Shown in pieces: positions 8,306 to 18,304 of a DNA stretch of 64,000 nt. This DNA comes from Massilia sp. YIM B02763. Its GTDB lineage: Bacteria; Pseudomonadota; Gammaproteobacteria; Burkholderiales; Burkholderiaceae_D. The translations under genes and the position numbers were made by a program. The DNA is taken from contig NZ_JASNRD010000001.1 in the NCBI RefSeq assembly GCF_030412015.1, positions 186,001-250,000 of the forward strand, given 5' to 3'. Positions within the stretch are counted from its first letter, which is position 1; every line of letters begins with the position of its first letter. The notes below the pieces were generated by a model. The model made no database searches and had not been told where the DNA came from. It saw only the letters and a list, made by a program, of their open reading frames with translations.

Positions 8306-9322
8306 TCAGCGGGCGGCTGGCGGCACCTGGCGCAGCACCTCGAGCACGGCCTGCACCACGGCCGCCGGCTGCTCGTCCTGGATGATGTGGCCGGCGCCGG
8401 GCACCACGCGCTGCGAGCCCTTCGTCGACAACGCGGCCAGCTCCTTGTGGATCTTCTCGTTTTCGTCCTCGACGGCCTTGTTGACGGCGCTCTGCGGCTG
8501 GCCGGGCACCGCGTAGGGGCTGACACCGCGCGTGAGCACGACCAGCGGCAGGTCGCCGAAGGGCTTGCGCAAGGCGCGCAGCTGGGCGTCGCTGGTGTCG
8601 ATCGCCACGAACTCGGTGGCGCGCACGCCCCAGTAGGCCGGCTTCATGTACATGGCCTGCACCTGGGCGCCCAGCACGGGGCCGTAGTAATCCTGCGGCT
8701 TGCCCACGCAGTTGCCGAACTCTTCGCTACCCGCCTTGAAACCCTTCTTCGCGGCAGCCAGGCAGTACTGGTCCTGCTGCTTGACCATCGCATACATGCC
8801 CTTGATGCGCCCGCCGGCCGCCTTGTCCAGGCGCTCGGTCTCGTGTTCCGTCTGCGGCTCGACCAGCACCAGGCCCTTCACTTCGGCCGGATAGCGGTAG
8901 GCGAATACCTGGACGTTGGCGCCGCCCAGCGAATTCCCGACCAGCACATAGGGTGGCTTGATGGCCGCCGCGCCGAGCGCCTTGTGCAGGTCCGCGACGA
9001 CGTTTTCCGACGTGTTCGGACGCTTGGCCGGATCGCTGAAGCCGATGCCGGCGCGGTCGAACGTGCAGGCGCGCGCCTGCTTCGCGACCTCCGGCTGTAC
9101 GCGGTGCCAGTTCCACCCGGCCTCGCCCGACGCGGCGTCGAACACGACGGTCACGGGACCGCTGCCGCTGCAATGCAGGTTGATCTTGCGGCCGCCGATG
9201 TCGACCAGCTGGCCGGGCTTGGCGAAGGCGGCGGAATCCGCCTGCGCCGCGGCATGGACGAACACGGGCAAGGTCAGTGCGAGCGCCGAGCAGGCAGTGC
9301 GGCGCATCGATGGCTTCATCAT
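8306..9322 (-). CDS. Exported alpha/beta hydrolase
   Basis: 338 residues; the double ATG at 9317-9322 follows GGGAG, and I take the first. Residues 1-28 resemble a signal peptide (ACSALALTLPVFVHAAAQA). The hydrolase fold is plain: GAGWNWHRVQPEVA, FDRAGIGFSDP, nucleophile elbow GNSLGG with Ser131, and the catalytic His in VPGAGHIIQ near the C-terminus. Probably a periplasmic esterase or related hydrolase; no substrate can be named. It stands alone between the LysR remnant and a frameshifted lipoprotein gene. Confidence 0.87.
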   Translation of the reverse strand: MMKPSMRRTACSALALTLPVFVHAAAQADSAAFAKPGQLVDIGGRKINLHCSGSGPVTVVFDAASGEAGWNWHRVQPEVAKQARACTFDRAGIGFSDPAKRPNTSENVVADLHKALGAAAIKPPYVLVGNSLGGANVQVFAYRYPAEVKGLVLVEPQTEHETERLDKAAGGRIKGMYAMVKQQDQYCLAAAKKGFKAGSEEFGNCVGKPQDYYGPVLGAQVQAMYMKPAYWGVRATEFVAIDTSDAQLRALRKPFGDLPLVVLTRGVSPYAVPGQPQSAVNKAVEDENEKIHKELAALSTKGSQRVVPGAGHIIQDEQPAAVVQAVLEVLRQVPPAAR

Positions 9323-9339
9323 GGTGGCTCCCGTGGTGG

Positions 9340-10072
9340 TCAATTGGGCCGAACGCAGCCGACAGCGGCATTCGCGGTGTCCGCACGGTCGGCGCGCGTG
9401 CCGGTGCGCAGGTCGAGGGTGGCATGCGTCGATGCCCGCGCTCCTGCCGTTGCGCTCCAGGTTTCGCCAAGCGTCCAGCCGGAACGGGGAATGGTCCCGG
9501 ATGCGTACAAGCCGGTGAGTTCGTCGACGGTCGGCTGGCGCCAGCCGGTCTCCCCGTTGATCCTGGTCCGCGCGCAGAAATCGCGCGCGTCGGCGAAGAC
9601 GTCGTTGAGGGTGATCGCGGCCCAGGTCGCATTGTTCACGGCAACGGTAGGCTGCAGCGTGGCCACGCAGTCGTCGCCTTGCACCGTGGCCGGCTCGATG
9701 CAGCTGCGGTTCGCCTGGCAGGTACCGTTGACAAGGGTCTGGCCCGATGGGCAGGACGCCTCGGTGACGGTCAACGTGGTCGACTTCGACGTCGGCCCGA
9801 AGCTGCCGGTACGCTCCTGGGACGCCGTGATGGTGCTCGTCCCAGGTCCCTTGATGGTCACGGTGGCCCCCCTCGATGGTGGCGACGGAGAGATTGCTGC
9901 TGGTGAAGGTGAATGGCGCCGGGCTGCGCGAGCTGGGTGCCGTCAGCGCGAACGGCGCATCCACCGTGGTCTTGCTGATGGCCGGGAAGTCGCCGAGGGG
10001 CGGCCCGGAATCCGGATCGCCGCATGCCACGACCAGGCACGCCAGGAACAGCCAACCGAGCAGACGCTTCAT
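9340..10072 (-). pseudogene. Lipoprotein with C-terminal DUF1566 (Lcl) domain, split by a frameshift
   Basis: The gene starts at ATG 10072 behind AAAGGA (an in-frame ATG at 10078 is possible) with a lipoprotein signal, MKRLLGWLFLACLVVAC, lipid-acceptor Cys17. The first about 68 residues run in one frame to ATIEGG. The coherent continuation (TVTIKGPGTSTITASQ, an Ig-like strand pattern, then a Cys-rich linker and the DUF1566 motif TGWRQPTVDELTGLY) is in another frame. The switch falls on six C at 9867-9872 (G6 on the coding strand); removing one base restores a 243-residue protein. This could be a true mutation, slippage-based phase variation, or an assembly error. Confidence 0.75.
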
Positions 10073-10191
10073 GTTCATCCTTTGGAAGAGTGGGCGCGGC
10101 GGTGCCGCGCGGCCCCGCAACTCTACCAAAAGATTGCGGCGGCAAATACGCGCTTTGTCACAAGCGCGCAGGTGCCGCCGCTGAAGCGCAA

Positions 10192-11364
10192 TCAGCCGGC
10201 CTTGCGGGCCGGCGCCGGCGCGGCCTGGGCGACGCGCACGGTGTCGCCGTTGGCGATGCCGTCCGGCGGGCTGTCGATGATGCGGTCGTTGCGGGTGACG
10301 CCGTCGAGCTGCATGGCGCTGCCCAGGTCGCGCGCGATGGCGACCTTCTTGAGCTGCACGCGGCCGGATCCGTCGATGGTGGCGACCTGCGGGCCGGCCT
10401 TGCCGAGGATGACGGCGCCCGGCGGCACCACCACGGCGCCGGCGTCGGCCGGCACGTCGAAGCGCACGTTGGCATAGGCGCCCGGCAGCAGTTCGCCGCC
10501 GGTATTGTCCACCGCAAGCTGCACCAGCATGGACCCGGTGCCCGTGTTGATCGCCTGCGACAGCGACTGCACGGTCGCCTTGAATTGCTGGTCGGCGCGC
10601 TCCGGCACCGTCAGCACGGCTACGCTGCCCGGCTTGATCAGGGCCACCTGGCGCTGCGGCACCTGCACGTACACGCGCAGCTTGCGCAGGTCGGACACGA
10701 CGAACAGCTCGGCGCCGCTGGCGCTGCTGCCGGCCGTGACCAGGGCGCCCACGTCGGTGTTGCGCGCCGTGACGACGCCGTCGAACGGCGCCACCAGGCG
10801 CGTGTAGCGCTTCAGCACCTGCTGGCGGTCCACGCTGGCCTGCAGCGCGGCCACGGTCGATTTCTTGGCGATGTAGTCGCTCTGCTTCTCGTCCGCTTCC
10901 TGCTTGGAGACGGCGTTCTGCGCCACCAGCAGCTGCCAGCGCTTGGCCGTGGATTCCGACAGCGCCAGGTCGCTGCGCGCGACCGCCAGCTGGGCCTGGG
11001 CCTGGCTCAGGTCCTGGTCGAGGTCCGGCGTCTCGATGGTGGCCAACACCTGGCCGGCCTTGACGTGGGCGCCGATGTCTTCCTTCCAGGCGCCCAGGTA
11101 GCCGCTGACGCGCGCATAGATCGGGGCGCGCGACCAGGCTTCGATGCGCGCGGGCAGGTCCAGCGGGGCGCTGGGCACGTCCTTCATGGACACGAGGGCG
11201 ACGGTCGGCACGGAACGGGCGCTGGCGCCCTCCCGCAGCTGCTCCGCCTGCGAATGGCGGGTCACGAGGCCGCCGGCGACGATGGCGCCGGCGCCGACGA
11301 CGAAGATGCCGGCCACGAGCAGGCCGCGCGGCGACTTGGCGGAAGACGAGGTATTAGTTTGCAT
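10192..11364 (-). CDS. RND efflux periplasmic adaptor (membrane fusion protein)
   Basis: 390 residues. An N-terminal membrane anchor (LLVAGIFVVGAGAIVAGG, residues 15-32) is followed by the split lipoyl domain (ARVSGYLGAWKEDIGAHVKAG), an alpha-helical hairpin (about 120-190, SQAQAQLAVARSDLALSEST), the second lipoyl half (RLVAPFDGVVTARNTDVG) and a beta-barrel. It bridges the inner-membrane pump and an outer-membrane channel. Unusually for the more common order, it lies downstream of its pump gene, overlapping it by 11 bp, so the pair is co-translated. No outer-membrane factor is encoded in the window; one must be supplied from elsewhere. Confidence 0.92.
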   Translation of the reverse strand: MQTNTSSSAKSPRGLLVAGIFVVGAGAIVAGGLVTRHSQAEQLREGASARSVPTVALVSMKDVPSAPLDLPARIEAWSRAPIYARVSGYLGAWKEDIGAHVKAGQVLATIETPDLDQDLSQAQAQLAVARSDLALSESTAKRWQLLVAQNAVSKQEADEKQSDYIAKKSTVAALQASVDRQQVLKRYTRLVAPFDGVVTARNTDVGALVTAGSSASGAELFVVSDLRKLRVYVQVPQRQVALIKPGSVAVLTVPERADQQFKATVQSLSQAINTGTGSMLVQLAVDNTGGELLPGAYANVRFDVPADAGAVVVPPGAVILGKAGPQVATIDGSGRVQLKKVAIARDLGSAMQLDGVTRNDRIIDSPPDGIANGDTVRVAQAAPAPARKAG

Positions 11365-14300
11365 GGACGGGAACTCCGGGTTGGGGCGTCTGGTCGCCGG
11401 CGGCGCGCGAGGCGCGGCGGCCGTGGACCAGGCTGAAGACGACAGGGACGAAGACCAGGGTGGCGAAGGTCGAGAAGATCAGGCCGCCGATCACGGCGCG
11501 GCCCAGCGGGGCGTTCTGTTCGCCGCCCTCGCCCAGGCCCAGCGCCATCGGCAGCATGCCGATGATCATCGCCAGCGCCGTCATCAAGACGGGGCGGAAG
11601 CGCACGAAGCCCGCCTCCAGCGCGGCGGCGCTGGCATCCTTCAATTCTTCCAGGCGCTCGCGCGCGAAGGTAATCACCAGCACGCTGTTCGCGGTGGCGA
11701 CGCCCATGCACATGATGGCGCCCGTGAGCGCGGGCACGGACAGCGTCGTGTGCGTGGCGAACAGCATCCAGACGATGCCCGCCAGCGCGGCCGGCAGCGC
11801 CGACACGATGACGGCGGGGTCGGTCCAGGACTGGAAGTTCACGACGATCAGCAGGTAGATCAGGACGACGGCGCCCAGCAGGCCGAACAGGAGGCCCGAG
11901 AACGCGCGCTCCATCGTGCGCACCTGGCCCAGCATCTCGACCTTCGAGCCCTTCGGCACGTCGGCCGCGGTGTCGGCGATCGCCTTGCGGATGTCGGCGG
12001 CGACGCCGCCCAGGTCGCGGTCCTGCGTGGTGGCGTGGATCTGCACCATCGGCGACACGTCGTACTGGCTGATCAGCGCGCTGGCGTTGCCGCGCTCGAT
12101 CCTGGCGATGGCGCCCAGCGTGGCCGCCGTCGTGCCGCTGGCGCCGTTGCCGATCGGGAGGTCGCGCAGCGCCGCCAGCGAATCGAGCTGGTGCTGCGGG
12201 GTCTGCATCACGATCGGGTAGCTCACGCCATTGTCCGGATTCAGCCAGAAGGTCGGCGCCACCTGGCTGCTGCCGGCCAGGTTGACGACCATGCTGTTGG
12301 CGACGTCGCGCGTGGTCAGGCCGAGCAGCTGGGCCTGGGTACGGTCGACGTCGACGTTGAACTGGGGCGCGCGGTTGTTCTGCTGGATGCGCACGTCGGC
12401 CACGCCCGGGATGGCGCGGATGCGTTTGTACAGCTTTTGCGCGTAGGCGAAGTTGGCGTCGATGTCGCGGCCGCGGACCTGCACGTCGATCGGCGCGGGC
12501 GAGCCGAAGTTCAGGATCTGGCTGACGATGTCGGCCGGCGGGAACGAGAACGTCGTGTCCGGGAATTCGCGCGGCAGCACCTCGCGCAGGCGGCGCACGT
12601 AGTCCGCCGTTGGCGCGTGCTCCTCGCCCAGCGCGATCTGGAAGTCGCCGTCGTGGGAACCGGACACGCCGGTATTGTTGTAGGTGATGTTGATCGTCGA
12701 CGCCGGCAAGCCGATATTGTCGACCATCGTGGCGATCTGCTTGCCGGGAATCTCGCGCCGGATCACCTGCTCGATCCTGGCGAAGCGCGCCGCCGTTTCC
12801 TCGATACGGGTACCGGCGGGAACGCGCACGTGGATCAGCAGCTGGCCCGAATCCACGGCCGGGAAGAAGTTACTGCCCAGGAAAGGCACGAGCAGGAAGG
12901 ACGCCAGTACGAACACGAGGAAGCCCGAGATGAACGGGCGGCGGCGCAGGATCGCCTTGTCCAGGATGCCGCGGTAGCCGTGGCGGATGCGCTCGAAGCG
13001 GGCCTCGAAGCCGCGCTGGAAGCGCTGCGCCGCGTTCAGCCTGGCCGCATGGCCTTCCCCATGGGGGGTGTGCGGCTTGAGCAGCCAGTTGGCCATCGTC
13101 GGCACCAGGGTGCGCGACAGGATGAACGAGCACACCAGCGCGAAGATCACGGCCTTGGCCATCGGCACGAACAGGAAGCCGGCCACGCCTTCGAGGAAGA
13201 ACATCGGGATGAACACGATGCAGATGCACAGCAGCGAGACGAGGGCCGGCGTCACGATCTGCTGGGCGCCGTCCATGATGGCCGGCTCCACGGCCTTGCC
13301 GTGCTCCAGGTGCCAGTTGATGTTCTCGATGGTGACCGTGGCGTCGTCCACCAGGATGCCCACCGCCAGCGCCAGGCCGCCCAGCGTCATCAGGTTCAGC
13401 GTCTCGCCGGTGGCGGCCAGCGCGATCAGGGCGCCCAGGATCGACAGCGGGATCGACACGGCGATGATGACGGTCGAGCGCCAGCTGCCCAGGAACAGCA
13501 GGATCATGATGCTCGTCAGCGCGGCCGCGATCACGCCTTCGGTGGCCACGCCCTTGACGGCGGCGCGCACGAACACGGACTGGTCGTTGATCGGCTTCAC
13601 CTTCAGCCCGTCGGGCAACACGCCCTGCATGCCGGCCAGGCGCGCGCGGACGCCGTCGACGATGGCCAGCGTGGATGCGGTGCCGTTCTTCAGCACCGAC
13701 ATCAGCACCGAGCGGCCGCCGTCCACGTGCACGACATTGGTCTGCGGCGCGTTGCCGTCGTGGACGTCCGCGACGTCGCGCATGAGGATCGTCGTGCCGT
13801 TGACGACCTTGACGGGAATGCGGCCCAGGTCCTCGACCGCCGACGGCGCGCTGTTGAGCTGGATCGTGTATTCGAGGTCGTGGATCTTCTGGGTGCCGAC
13901 CGGCGTCAGGATGTTCTGGGTCGCCAGCGCATTCGCCACGTCCTGCGCCGACAGTCCGCGCGCCTGCAAGGCGTCCGGGCGGACGTCGATCTGCACCTGG
14001 CGCTGCTTGCCGCCGAACGGCAGCGGGATCGCGGCGCCCGGCACCGACACGAGCGGGATGCGCAGCGTGTTCAAGCCGAAGTCGTACAGCTGCTGTTCCG
14101 ACATGCCCACGCCGGACAGCGCCAGCTGCAGGATCGGCACCGTGGCGGCGTTGTAGTTGAGGATCAGCGGCGGCGTCGTCCCGGCCGGCATCTGCTTGAG
14201 CAGCGCCTGCGAAATGGCCGTCACCTGCGCGTTCGCGACGGCGATGTTGACGTCCGGCTGGAAGAAGATCTTGACGACCGAGACGCCCGGATAGGTATTC

Positions 14301-14554
14301 GCCTCGATGTGCTCGATGTCGTTGACGGTGGTGGTCAACGCGCGCTGGAACAGCGTCGACACGCGCCCCGCCATCTGGTCGGGCGGCAGGCCCGTGTATT
14401 GCCAGGCGACGGCGATCACTGGGATCTTGATGTCGGGGAAGATGTCGGTCGGCGTGCGCATCGCGGCCAGCGGACCGATGATCAGCAGCGTGAGGGCCAG
14501 CACGACGAAGGTATAGGGGCGGCGCAGCGCGACGCGGACCAGGCCAAGCAGCAT
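11354..14554 (-). CDS. RND multidrug/solute efflux pump (AcrB/HAE1-like)
   Basis: 1066 residues, the usual length for an RND pump. Residue pattern: first membrane helix at the N-terminus (RRPYTFVVLALTLLIIGP), periplasmic porter domain with the DIFPDIKIPVIAV start motif, then helices 2-6 with the proton-relay pair of acidic residues in GILVDDATVTIEN (about residue 405), a second porter half and a closing helix bundle. It is a proton antiporter exporting drugs or other amphiphiles. GGAG precedes the ATG at 14552-14554. First gene of a two-gene operon with the adaptor; a perfect palindrome sits 36 bp upstream. Metal-type (CusA) signatures are not evident. Confidence 0.93.
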   Translation of the reverse strand: MLLGLVRVALRRPYTFVVLALTLLIIGPLAAMRTPTDIFPDIKIPVIAVAWQYTGLPPDQMAGRVSTLFQRALTTTVNDIEHIEANTYPGVSVVKIFFQPDVNIAVANAQVTAISQALLKQMPAGTTPPLILNYNAATVPILQLALSGVGMSEQQLYDFGLNTLRIPLVSVPGAAIPLPFGGKQRQVQIDVRPDALQARGLSAQDVANALATQNILTPVGTQKIHDLEYTIQLNSAPSAVEDLGRIPVKVVNGTTILMRDVADVHDGNAPQTNVVHVDGGRSVLMSVLKNGTASTLAIVDGVRARLAGMQGVLPDGLKVKPINDQSVFVRAAVKGVATEGVIAAALTSIMILLFLGSWRSTVIIAVSIPLSILGALIALAATGETLNLMTLGGLALAVGILVDDATVTIENINWHLEHGKAVEPAIMDGAQQIVTPALVSLLCICIVFIPMFFLEGVAGFLFVPMAKAVIFALVCSFILSRTLVPTMANWLLKPHTPHGEGHAARLNAAQRFQRGFEARFERIRHGYRGILDKAILRRRPFISGFLVFVLASFLLVPFLGSNFFPAVDSGQLLIHVRVPAGTRIEETAARFARIEQVIRREIPGKQIATMVDNIGLPASTINITYNNTGVSGSHDGDFQIALGEEHAPTADYVRRLREVLPREFPDTTFSFPPADIVSQILNFGSPAPIDVQVRGRDIDANFAYAQKLYKRIRAIPGVADVRIQQNNRAPQFNVDVDRTQAQLLGLTTRDVANSMVVNLAGSSQVAPTFWLNPDNGVSYPIVMQTPQHQLDSLAALRDLPIGNGASGTTAATLGAIARIERGNASALISQYDVSPMVQIHATTQDRDLGGVAADIRKAIADTAADVPKGSKVEMLGQVRTMERAFSGLLFGLLGAVVLIYLLIVVNFQSWTDPAVIVSALPAALAGIVWMLFATHTTLSVPALTGAIMCMGVATANSVLVITFARERLEELKDASAAALEAGFVRFRPVLMTALAMIIGMLPMALGLGEGGEQNAPLGRAVIGGLIFSTFATLVFVPVVFSLVHGRRASRAAGDQTPQPGVPVHAN

Positions 14555-14590
14555 TGTTGAACTCCAAGAATGAACAGCGTCGCACGCCGT

Positions 14591-14610
14591 ATCATCTGCC
14601 GGCAGATGAT
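14591..14610. promoter_or_regulatory. Perfect 20-bp palindrome upstream of the RND operon
   Basis: ATCATCTGCC followed by its exact reverse complement GGCAGATGAT, with no spacer, 36 bp ahead of the pump ATG. Size and position are typical of an operator for a dimeric repressor such as a TetR-family protein. On the minus strand it would fall in or just after a weak promoter (TTGCAA ... GATACG). No TetR-like gene is adjacent, so control would be from elsewhere. Confidence 0.6.
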
Positions 14611-14872
14611 TGCAAACTGCAGCAACTCCCTGTAAAGACAGGTCTTTTTGCCGCCAACCGCGTGCGAAGGCGCTAATATGCGCGAAATATTAACGTAAGG
14701 CTAGATTTTTTGCAGTGCACCACGCGGGAATTTTGTACAGGGCTGAAACATGTAACGACAAGCATGGAGAACCCGCGTTCCCGGCCGACGTCCGCGACAC
14801 AAACCAGGCCGATGAGAGGGTGCCGCGGGGCGCCGCGTCGTCGACGCGCGCATCTTGTATACTGGAGGCCTC
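14611..14872. other. Non-coding part of the gap between the RND operon and the Rrf2 gene
   Basis: The whole gap is 318 bp (14555-14872). Apart from the palindrome at 14591-14610 it shows a short inverted repeat AAAGAC / GTCTTT (14634-14647) and a GGAGG ribosome site for the Rrf2 gene at 14864-14868. No convincing small gene or terminator was seen; divergent promoters must lie here. Confidence 0.45.
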
Positions 14873-15322
14873 ATGCGCCTGACTTCCTTCACCGACTATA
14901 CGCTGCGGACCCTGCTGCACCTCGGCAGCAACCGAGACCGCCTCGTCACGATCCAGGAGATCGCCGACCTGCACGGCATCTCGAAGAACCACCTGACCAA
15001 GGTCGTGCATGAGCTGGGCCGCAACGGCGTCGTCGAGACCGTGCGCGGCCGCAACGGCGGCTTTCGCCTGAACCACGAGCCGAAGGACATCAACGTGGGC
15101 GCCGTCGTGCGCATGGCCGAAAGCGACTTCTACATGGCGGAGTGCTTCAATCCCGAAGGGAATCCCTGCGGCCTGACCAAGGCTTGCCGCCTCAAGGGCG
15201 TGCTCAAGGACGCCACCTCGGCCTATCTCGCCGAGCTGGACCGCCACACGCTGGCCGACCTGCTGCCGGAGCCCCCGCCCAAGGAAGTGCCCGTGACGGT
15301 GCACCGCAAGCTCGCCGCCTGA
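14873..15322 (+). CDS. nsrR: Rrf2-family regulator, NsrR-like iron-sulfur nitric oxide sensor
   Basis: 149 residues; the ATG at 14873 has GGAGG 5 nt upstream, preferred over an ATG at 14855. The N-terminus MRLTSFTDYTLRTL and the winged helix IQEIADLHGISKNHLTKVVHEL match NsrR well. Three cysteines, Cys91, Cys99 and Cys105 (ECFNPEGNPCGLTKAC), would bind the Fe-S cluster that nitric oxide destroys. NsrR represses NO-detoxification genes such as hmp; none is next to it. The following gene encodes an AhpD-like peroxidase-type protein, which may be co-transcribed. IscR is less likely because its cysteine spacing differs. Confidence 0.86.
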   Translation: MRLTSFTDYTLRTLLHLGSNRDRLVTIQEIADLHGISKNHLTKVVHELGRNGVVETVRGRNGGFRLNHEPKDINVGAVVRMAESDFYMAECFNPEGNPCGLTKACRLKGVLKDATSAYLAELDRHTLADLLPEPPPKEVPVTVHRKLAA

Positions 15323-15428
15323 CCCCGTCGAAAAAACGCTCCGGCTGTCACGGCCGGCGGCGCCCGTTCGTCTAAGAGGCATGAGGGCCGCGATCCGCGG
15401 CCCCGCCATCGACCTGAAAGGAACGACC

Positions 15429-15893
15429 ATGTCGCACGCCGCCCGCCTTCCCCTGTTCACCCTCGCCCCGGCTCCCCTGAAAGCCATGATCGGCCTGTCG
15501 CAAGCGGCCAAGCAAAGTTCGCTCGGACCGAAGCTCGTCGAGCTGGTCAACCTGCGCGTGTCGCAGGTGAACGGCTGCGGCGTCTGCGTCGACATGCACT
15601 GGCGCGACCTCGTCAAGCAGGGCTGCGATCCGCGCCACCTGAACACCGTCGCCGGCTGGCGCGAGTCGCCGTTCTTCGATGCGCGCGAACGCGCCGCTCT
15701 GGCCTGGGCCGACGCCGTCAACGCCCTCCCCGGCCGCGACGACACGGATGCCGCCTGGCCCGCGCTGCGCGAGCAGTTCAACGACACCGAGGTCGCGGAA
15801 CTGGGCTACGCCATCGCCGTCATCCGCGGGTGGAACGCCATCAACCTGTCGCTGCGCAACCAGATCCCCGTGACGCCGGCGCCGGGGATGTAA
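15429..15893 (+). CDS. AhpD-like carboxymuconolactone decarboxylase family protein
   Basis: 154 residues from the ATG at 15429 behind AAAGGA; an upstream in-frame ATG lacks a ribosome site. The core motif NGCGVCVDMHW supplies the CxxC pair Cys50/Cys53 and His57 typical of AhpD-like alkylhydroperoxidases, followed by ERAALAWADAVNAL. Members reduce peroxides or act as thiol-disulfide partners. It lies 106 bp after nsrR on the same strand, so a shared response to nitrosative/oxidative stress is plausible. It converges with polB, 19 bp apart. Confidence 0.87.
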   Translation: MSHAARLPLFTLAPAPLKAMIGLSQAAKQSSLGPKLVELVNLRVSQVNGCGVCVDMHWRDLVKQGCDPRHLNTVAGWRESPFFDARERAALAWADAVNALPGRDDTDAAWPALREQFNDTEVAELGYAIAVIRGWNAINLSLRNQIPVTPAPGM

Positions 15894-15912
15894 GGGCTCG
15901 CGAGCCACGCGC

Positions 15913-18300
15913 TCAGAACAACGCCCCCTGCCGGCTCGTGAGCCGCCCGAAGCTGTCGCCGATGAACGGCAGGATGCCGTCCGCCACCGGCTCCAGCTGG
16001 CGCGTCAGGTAGTGTTCGTAGTCGATGGCCGCGGCGCGCCCGGCCTCCACGACTTCCATCGGCTCCGGTCCCGCCAGCGTCATCACGTAGCGGATCCAGC
16101 CGCCGCCGCGGCGGTATTGCGGGGGACGGCCCTGGCGCGCGTGGAACTCGTCGGCGCTGCGCGCCGCGCGCACGTGGGGCGGCACGTTGCGCTGGTATTC
16201 CTCCAGCGGACGGCGCAGGCGCTTGCGGTACACCAGCAGCTCGTCGAACTCGCCGCGCATCGTCCTGGCCACGTAGTCGCGCACGTAGTCCTCGTACGGC
16301 TCGCCACGGAACACGCGCCCGTACAGCGCCTGCTGGAATTCCTTCGCCAGCGGCGTCCAGTCGGTGCGCACGGATTCCAGGCCCTTGTAGACGATCTCCT
16401 CGCTGCCGTCGCGTTTCCGCACCAGGCCCGCGTAGCGCTTCTTGCTGCCTTCGTCGGAGCCGCGCACGGTGGGCATCAAGAAACGCCGGAAGTGCGTCTC
16501 GTACTCCAGCTCCAGCGCCGATTCCAGGCCCAGTTCCTCCTGCAGCCGGGCGCGCCACCAGCCGTTCACGTGCTCCACGAGGCCGCGGCCGATGCGCTCC
16601 GCCTCGTCTTCCTCGTGCGCGCGGCCCAGCCAGACGAAGGTCGAATCGGTGTCGCCGTAGATCACCTGGTAGCCCTGCGCCTCGATCAGCTCGCGCGTGC
16701 GGTGCATGATCTCGTGGCCGCGCATCGTGATCGACGACGCCAGGCGCGGGTCGAAGAACCGGCAGCCCGTCGTGCCCAGCACGCCGTACATGGCATTCAT
16801 GATGATCTTCAGCGCCTGCGACAGCGGCGCGTTGCGTTCGCGCTTGGCCGCCTCGCGCTCCTGCCACACGCGCGCGACGATCCCGGGCAGGCAGTGCTGC
16901 GTGCGCGAGAACCTGCCGCCCCGAAAACCCGGTACCGTGTCCGCCTCGTCCCCTTCCAGGCCGGCCACGAGGCCGACGGGGTCGATCAGGAAGGTGCGGA
17001 TGATGGATGGATACAAGCTCTTGTAGTCCAGCACGAGCACGGAATCGTACAGGCCGGAGCGCGAATCCATCACGAAGCCCCCCGGGCTGTCGGCACCCGG
17101 CACGTCGCCGATGTTCGGCGCCACGCGGCCCAGCCGGTGCATCAGCGGCATGTAGGAATGCTCGAACGCGGCGACGGAGCCGCCGCTGCGGTCGGCGGCC
17201 AGGCCCGTGACGCTGGCGCGCTCCAGCAGGAAGGCCATCAGGCCGGCCTTGTCGAAGATGCGGGTGACCAGTTCGCAGTCGCGCAGGTTGTACAGCGCCA
17301 GCGCCGGCTTGTCCTGTTCGAACATGCGGTCGATGCTGGCCATGCGGTCGTAGGGATTGTCGATCGCCTTGCCCTCGCCCAGCAGGCTTTGCGACACGTG
17401 CTCCAGGCTGAACGAGGGGAAGCTCCAGGTGGCCGAGCGCAGCGCCTCGATGCCGTCGATGACCAGCCTGCCGGCGACGCAGACGAAATAATGTTCCTGC
17501 TTGCCGTGCTCGCGCCATTCCATCGGACTGCCGTCGCGGCCCAGGCGCAGAGGGTGCTGCAGGCGCTCCGCGTGTTCCTGCAGTACCCGCAGGTCGAACT
17601 GCACGACGTTCCAGCCGATGATCGCGTCCGGGTCATGGCGCTGGATCCAGCTCTCCAGCCGTTCGAGCAGCGCGCGGCGCGTGGCGCACACCTCGTAGTC
17701 GAAGTCGAGCGTCGACGCGTCGCCGTTGGCTGGGCCGAGCATGTAGACCTGGCGCTGGCCGCAGCCTTCCAGCGCGATCGAGCGCAGCTCGCCCTGCATC
17801 GTCGTCTCGATGTCGAGGGAGACGGTCGACAGGCGCGGCCGGTAGCCGGGCGCGGGCTTGAGGTGGCCATCGGCCAGCAGGCGCGGATCGTCGCCCGAGG
17901 GCGTGCCGGTGAAGGCGGCGGGCGCCGTGATGAAGCGCTCCATCAGGTAGCGTTCGGGCGGCCGCACGTCCGCCTCGTAGACGTCGATGCCGTGCTCGCG
18001 CAGGCGTTTTTCCAGGCGCAGCAGGTGGCGGTACTGGCGGCAGTACACGCCCAGCACGGGGCGGTTGCGGAAGTCGCGCAGGGCCAGCTCGCGCACTTCC
18101 ACGCCCCGTTCGCGCGCCAGCAGGCGCCGCAGCATGTCGCCCTGCTCGGCCGGCACGAAGGCGACGGCCTGCTGCGGCGCCAGGCGCACCAGCCGCGGCC
18201 CGGCGTCGGTCGCCAGCCAGAACGCGATCTCCACGCCGGCGTCCGTATCGCGCCAGTGACGCGTCAGCAGGAAGCCCGGCCCCGCCGTCTCGTGGCTCAA
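15913..18300 (-). CDS. polB: DNA polymerase II (family B)
   Basis: 795 residues, close to the E. coli Pol II length. It takes part in restart and translesion synthesis after DNA damage. The N-terminus [19 protein letters not shown] and [14 protein letters not shown] match the family; exonuclease motif LDIETT is near residue 165, and the polymerase active site YGDTDSTF near 545. The start is TTG at 18298-18300: no ATG is available, GGGTGA lies just upstream, and homology begins at once. Translation is probably coupled to the DUF455 gene, which stops 4 bp earlier. LexA control is usual, but no obvious SOS box was seen at this internal start. Confidence 0.94.
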   Translation of the reverse strand: MSHETAGPGFLLTRHWRDTDAGVEIAFWLATDAGPRLVRLAPQQAVAFVPAEQGDMLRRLLARERGVEVRELALRDFRNRPVLGVYCRQYRHLLRLEKRLREHGIDVYEADVRPPERYLMERFITAPAAFTGTPSGDDPRLLADGHLKPAPGYRPRLSTVSLDIETTMQGELRSIALEGCGQRQVYMLGPANGDASTLDFDYEVCATRRALLERLESWIQRHDPDAIIGWNVVQFDLRVLQEHAERLQHPLRLGRDGSPMEWREHGKQEHYFVCVAGRLVIDGIEALRSATWSFPSFSLEHVSQSLLGEGKAIDNPYDRMASIDRMFEQDKPALALYNLRDCELVTRIFDKAGLMAFLLERASVTGLAADRSGGSVAAFEHSYMPLMHRLGRVAPNIGDVPGADSPGGFVMDSRSGLYDSVLVLDYKSLYPSIIRTFLIDPVGLVAGLEGDEADTVPGFRGGRFSRTQHCLPGIVARVWQEREAAKRERNAPLSQALKIIMNAMYGVLGTTGCRFFDPRLASSITMRGHEIMHRTRELIEAQGYQVIYGDTDSTFVWLGRAHEEDEAERIGRGLVEHVNGWWRARLQEELGLESALELEYETHFRRFLMPTVRGSDEGSKKRYAGLVRKRDGSEEIVYKGLESVRTDWTPLAKEFQQALYGRVFRGEPYEDYVRDYVARTMRGEFDELLVYRKRLRRPLEEYQRNVPPHVRAARSADEFHARQGRPPQYRRGGGWIRYVMTLAGPEPMEVVEAGRAAAIDYEHYLTRQLEPVADGILPFIGDSFGRLTSRQGALF

Positions 18301-18304
18301 GGCG

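Noticed and set aside
11144..14560. Open frame of more than 1100 codons on the plus strand across the RND operon
   Set aside because: Exact antisense shadow of the pump and adaptor, with no ribosome site and a low-complexity His/Arg/Asp product.
14591..14610. The RND palindrome as an NsrR site
   Set aside because: NsrR operators are AT-rich GATG-type repeats with a spacer; this GC-centred palindrome does not fit, and the nearby nsrR faces away.
14634..14647. AAAGAC-AG-GTCTTT followed by T as a terminator
   Set aside because: Stem is only 6 bp with a 2-nt loop and no gene on the plus strand ends before it.
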